A DNA stretch of 64,000 bases from Diploscapter coronatus (Eukaryota; Nematoda; Chromadorea; Rhabditida; Rhabditidae), in NCBI GenBank assembly GCA_964036155.1, contig OZ038423.1, positions 40,377,249 to 40,441,248 on the forward strand, written 5' to 3'. Shown here in pieces: positions 59,607 to 64,000 of the stretch. Position 1 is the first letter of the stretch; every line of letters begins with the position of its first letter. The translations under genes were made by a program, and so were the position numbers. The notes beneath the pieces were generated by a model that saw nothing but the letters and a program-made list of their open reading frames with translations, had not been told where the DNA came from and made no database searches.

Positions 59607-62600
59607 ATGAGTTCGATCATCGTGGTTAAGGACAAGCAGGAGGATTCGGGATTCAACAGGACGGTGGAGAGCGACAAGAAAATGATCGAGAGCATGGCCA
59701 GGAAGCTGAGTCTGAGGCTGATCACAGGGGACACGAGCGACAGTCTGGTCAGTGGGGAGTCGTCCAATGCAGACGACACTCAGCCACTCGACCTCTCTTT
59801 CGAGGTGAAACTATTTTCTCTGGAAATTGATTGGTGGATCATTCAGGACAACCCCGATTCGCAGCAGCAGCCGCGTCAGTCTTGGGCGCGTCTCGAGCCG
59901 CTCAGACACGACGTCGACCCCTTTGGTTGGTAATTCATTTGACGAAGCTGAGCATGAATGTGAATTGCAAATTTATCGATTTTTAATATCGCATTTCTGC
60001 CCAAATTGGTTTTTGGTAGAAAATAAGAATTTTCTGTAAATCTAGTGACGAAGTTGGACAATGTCCGAGTTTTCTTTTCTTGTCCGGAGAGATTTATCCG
60101 CTTAAAAATGGGGAGTTCCGCATATAATCCACGCTTCTGTCGCTTTCCTCCCATATTCCACCCAAATTCCGCTCTCACTCTTATTCCTTAGACGGTGCCG
60201 CCGAGGAATAAAAGCGGACAAATTTCTCCGAGTACGGGGTTTTCTTCCTCTGTTCTGCTTTCCTTTTCGACGTCTTTTCTCCTTTCTTCTTTGTTTTTCT
60301 CCCGTATATCGCAACCGAATGGAAGAAGAGAGACCAGAGTAAAGAGTGACTCACTGTTTTCACTGTTAGCGAGGAATCGCCGTGTTTATCATTATTTGCG
60401 AGGATAAAAATTCTCTTCTGCAGACCTGTTCAATCCTGTGTGGACGTGCGGCCGCGGTTTGGATGTGGACTACGACTTCGCTCGACTGCGCGGCGACATA
60501 AAAATCTATCAGATCCTCAGCAGGAAGCAGTTCCGGCTCGAATATGTCAGCTTATTTTCAATGACAAATAGGAAATTTTCTAAATTCTCATCAAACTAGT
60601 CATATTGGCAAATGGCCACAAAAAGTATGTCTCGGATTTTTAAATCGGGTTGTCACTTGGAGACATTCTAGATCAATCTAGAACCCTTTACAAAGAAAAT
60701 CTCTAAAAATGATCGTCCTGGAACGTATTTACTCGTGTCGACTCATTTCGACAAAACTGAATTAGCTCGTTTTAGGACGCTGAGACGAAGAAGACGAACC
60801 TGACTGACTGGTCGCTGAACGGGACGCTGGTGAACAACGTGATGGTGGGCAAGGGCAACTCCGTGGAGCTCTGCTGCGGGGACGTCATCGCTCTCGGATT
60901 CTCCAGATATAGCGGTTTACTGACGTCCTATATGCAGATGGAAGGAAACGCAATGATTTGCAGTGTTCGCATTCCAAAGCATGGAGACCACGAAGTATCC
61001 GAAGGAGCTGATTGACAAACTCATCATGACCAACGTGGCTCTCGGCAAGGGGGGATATGGAAAGGTTCAAATCATAGATTTCAGATGGAAAATACTTCAT
61101 TTTACTGATCTAATAATAATTCTTTAAAAGTTCAGCTAAAAACGCGTGTAGTAAATGAGTTTGATTCGATTTCTTCAAATATGTCTAGGTGCTGCTGGCG
61201 ACGATGAAGTCGGATGGGCGCCAGAAAGTGGCAGTGAAGGTGCTGAATCGCAGCGCCCTGACTGCGTCTAGACGGTTCTCTCGCAACATCGCTAAGAAGG
61301 AGGACATCAATAACGAGGTCAACATCATGAAGAAGATTGAACATGTGAGCTGGTTTTCCTATTGAAAAGTAAAAGCTCGGACAAAATCCTTTATACAAAT
61401 TGTACAATCGTTCCAATTTAAACTTTCTTGTCAGTTAGCAACTAGAAACGTCGAAATGAAAGTGGCGTAGATAAAAATAGGGAAAGAAGATGTTGATACA
61501 TATAGAAGTAACATGAAGGAGAACTTGTCGATTTCGTCAAATACAAGTTGCCAACATTTCTATGATTTAGCCGAACTGCATGCGTTTCTACGATCTCGTG
61601 CAGACGGAGGACAGGGCCTTCATCGTAATGGAATTGATCGCTGGTGGGGAGCTCTTCGACAGAATTGTCGATCCCAAACACGACTCCAATGTGAGTATTG
61701 AATCAAGAAACTTAATCGAAGGCAACTAAACGATGTTTAATGGTGTGTTTCAAAATCACTAGGACGTTTTTCCTTCACTTCACAAGGGGAGTCTCCAACA
61801 TATCCCCTTAGTTTTGGCTGATTTTTTGTGCTTGGAGTAAATCTGGCTCAAAAAGGCTATTGGTCAAGTCAAAAATAAGGAGAACATGTTGAAGACTTCT
61901 CTTGCCAATTTTCTCAAACTAATCTCGTAAATAAAAAGAAACGAGTTTCTCCAATTTTGAATTGGTTGAGGGTCTGGGCGAGGATCTGACCAAATTCTAT
62001 GCCTGGCAGCTGCTCAATGCACTCACCTATCTCCACGATAAGGGAATCACTCACAGGTGAGGAAGAAGCATAAATTTCTGTTTCTAAAAATGATATAAAT
62101 TCCATTCTCACTTCTTTCCAAAATACTCTAAATTTTCATTTTTTCTAAGAAAAGATGGATTTTTAGAGATATTAAGCCTGAGAACATCCTCTGCGTGGGC
62201 AAGGACGATTACACCGTGGTGAAGGTAAGACGATTTTTTCACACAAAGCTCAAAGACAATCTTCAGCTGACGGATTTCGGTTTAGCGAAGAGCAGAAGTG
62301 TGAAGAAGACGATGAAAACGCACTGCGGCACGCCAACCTACATTGCTCCTGAAATGATCGACAACGACAATACGCCCTACACGGATAAAGTCGATATGTA
62401 AGGGGGGTCTTGATCAAATTCGTATTCAATTGACAGTAAAAGTGGGTGAATTCTGAATTTTATCCTTTGAGGCTTTTTTGGACCTCATAATTTCGACTTC
62501 CAACCCAGAATTTTATTCCGATTTTCGTTTTACGTCATAGGAAAATTGAGTGTCGAACTTATGAAGATTAAAACTCAGCACACATTTCAGAAAGGAATGA

Positions 62601-63571
62601 AATTACTGAAAATGCGACGTTTTGAATAATTTCTCACTGAAGCTAAAAATTATCTAATAGTTGGCCTTTCTAATTTCTATCTTGCAGTTGGAGTTTGGGC
62701 GTCGTCCTCTTCACTGCAATCGTCGGGTATCCCCCATTCAGCTCCGACTACGGCGACATGGAGCTGAATGATCAGATCAAGAAGGGCGAGCATTTTGACG
62801 AGAATAGCCAAATTCAATGTTTGATTGCACTTTTCAGGCCGTCTGATCTGGCACAACCAGTGGAAGTTCGTCAGCAGGGACTCGCAGCGCGCCATCGTCC
62901 AGATGCTCACCGTCAATGTATACGATTTGCTTACTCGATTTTTATTCACAAGAAGTAGACATTTCAACCCATTATACTCAATTCGCGACTTTCGTCTATG
63001 AATTTCAAAATTGACGTGGCAATTTATGTTCCTATTTCGGCCCAGATTCTAACAATTTGAGATTTATTCTCACTTTCAAAATTCAATTTCGTCTCACATT
63101 GAATATCGACTTTCATCTATTACGAATCATAAAATTATCGCAATCTTCGAATTTCAGCACGTCTCCCGTCCGTCTGCTCACTCGCTCTTCAACAGCGAAT
63201 GGATGCAGTGCAAGATTTCGAACGTAAGCTGGCTGAAAAATTATCATGAAAGCACTTCTGAAGAATGTAGTGTTTCATGATTGTTGAATTGAAATGGAAG
63301 CTAATGATGATTTTCGTTGTCTCAAGTACCGATATTCATGTTTTGCATTTTTAATTTTGAACATTGCTCAATTGCAATCTGTTATTCTGGATTACACTTT
63401 GAAAATATAGAAGAACATGTCGTTGTGAAAGTAATTTGCATATTTAGTTACTGGCATTTTCTCGTCGAAACATTCCGAATAGCAAATTTTCAGGCTGCGA
63501 GACTCACTGTTCAGAATTATGTGAAGAAGAGCGGAGAGTCGACTGACACAGAAATGGGCTCTACCATCTAA
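59607..63571 (+). CDS. chk-2: Checkpoint kinase 2 (FHA domain + Ser/Thr kinase)
   Basis: CHK2 family kinase; in C. elegans chk-2 controls meiotic chromosome pairing and double-strand break formation. Exons: 59607-59804, 59847-59925, 60424-60545, 60776-60914, 60964-61064, 61189-61344, 61571-61690, 61971-62056, 62167-62224, 62267-62397, 62688-62785, 62838-62917, 63158-63223, 63494-63571, giving 503 residues. The N-terminus has one TQ and one SQ. FHA domain (about 97-185): WTCGRG, ILSRKQFRL and NGTLVNN. Kinase (about 200-470): Gly loop GKGGYG (207-212), K230 in VAVK, E256, HRD (333-335), DFG (356-358), GTPTYIAPE (374-382) and SLGVVLFTAIVGYPPF. All catalytic residues are present. The start is the first in-frame ATG after a stop. 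Exon 62688 must end at a GC donor to keep frame, and two 42-nt introns are open in frame. AATAAA lies near 63967. Confidence 0.93.
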
Positions 63572-64000
63572 TAATTGATCTGATCGATTCATTTCGAAAT
63601 TCGAACCCCCTTACATTATATATCAACTAAATTCATTTAGGTAATTCACCTCAATTTTTCATTTTATTATCACCTTTTATCACTATTTGTTTGTTATCAC
63701 ATAATTTCAAATTATTCTTGTACCATTTATTAATTACCACGTTTTTCTTTATTCTTTATTGTTTGTAAATAGATTTATTGGTTGCCTAATTTATTTTTTC
63801 TTTCATTTTTTCCTTATATTTGGGAAGTATAATTATCAGATCTGATTTATGATATTTACCTCTCGATTTATGGGTAATTGAGTGATTGATTGATTCTTGA
63901 AAATTAGCAAATTCTTGTCAAATGTCATTTAGTCGATGGGAGATTTAGTTATTGCGATTTTTGTTACAAATAAATTTTCTTGTTTGTATTAAATTTGCAA
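63572..64000. other. chk-2 3' flank
   Basis: T-rich 3' UTR and flank with a candidate poly(A) signal (AATAAA at about 63967). Nothing else recognised. Confidence 0.5.

Overview
The window reads as nuclear DNA of a nematode. Genes are broken into many short exons by mostly 40-400 nt introns with strong TTTCAG-type acceptors. Several start codons lie a few bases after such an acceptor, as expected for spliced-leader trans-splicing. Two genes are nematode-style seven-helix receptors, and every conserved gene has a clear animal homologue. I see no CRISPR array, operon, rRNA or tRNA. Gene models were built by hand: I matched splice sites and checked that reading phase is kept across every junction.

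Layout. About 2.46-33.3 kb (+) is a dystrophin gene (dys-1) that enters from the left, so its N-terminal actin-binding part is cut off. The window holds the end of CH2, hinge 1, the spectrin-repeat rod, the WW domain, the EF-hand-like region, the ZZ finger and the C-terminal coiled coils, about 3,461 residues in 58 exons. A 6.1 kb dystrophin intron contains a complete 11-exon antisense gene for a C2H2 zinc-finger protein I do not recognise. Next come a JMJD4-like JmjC hydroxylase (34.0-36.8 kb, +), a two-exon remnant of an animal haem peroxidase (37.5-37.8 kb, -) and insulin-degrading enzyme (40.0-47.5 kb, +).

From 48.6 to 57.3 kb lies an accessory region. Two antisense 289-residue seven-helix receptors flank a plus-strand four-helix LAPTM-like membrane protein gene. 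The downstream halves of the receptors are nearly identical and the upstream halves have diverged. Inverted-repeat (MITE-like) elements and a Helitron-like remnant also lie here. The window ends with a complete chk-2 gene (59.6-63.6 kb, +), with an FHA domain and a kinase domain whose catalytic motifs are all present.

The genes are unrelated housekeeping, muscle, sensory and checkpoint functions and do not form a pathway. The most interesting signals are the nested antisense zinc-finger gene, the mosaic receptor pair with an intron present in only one copy, two apparent GC-AG introns, two 42-nt frame-preserving introns in chk-2, and a possible mitochondrial/cytosolic double start in insulin-degrading enzyme.
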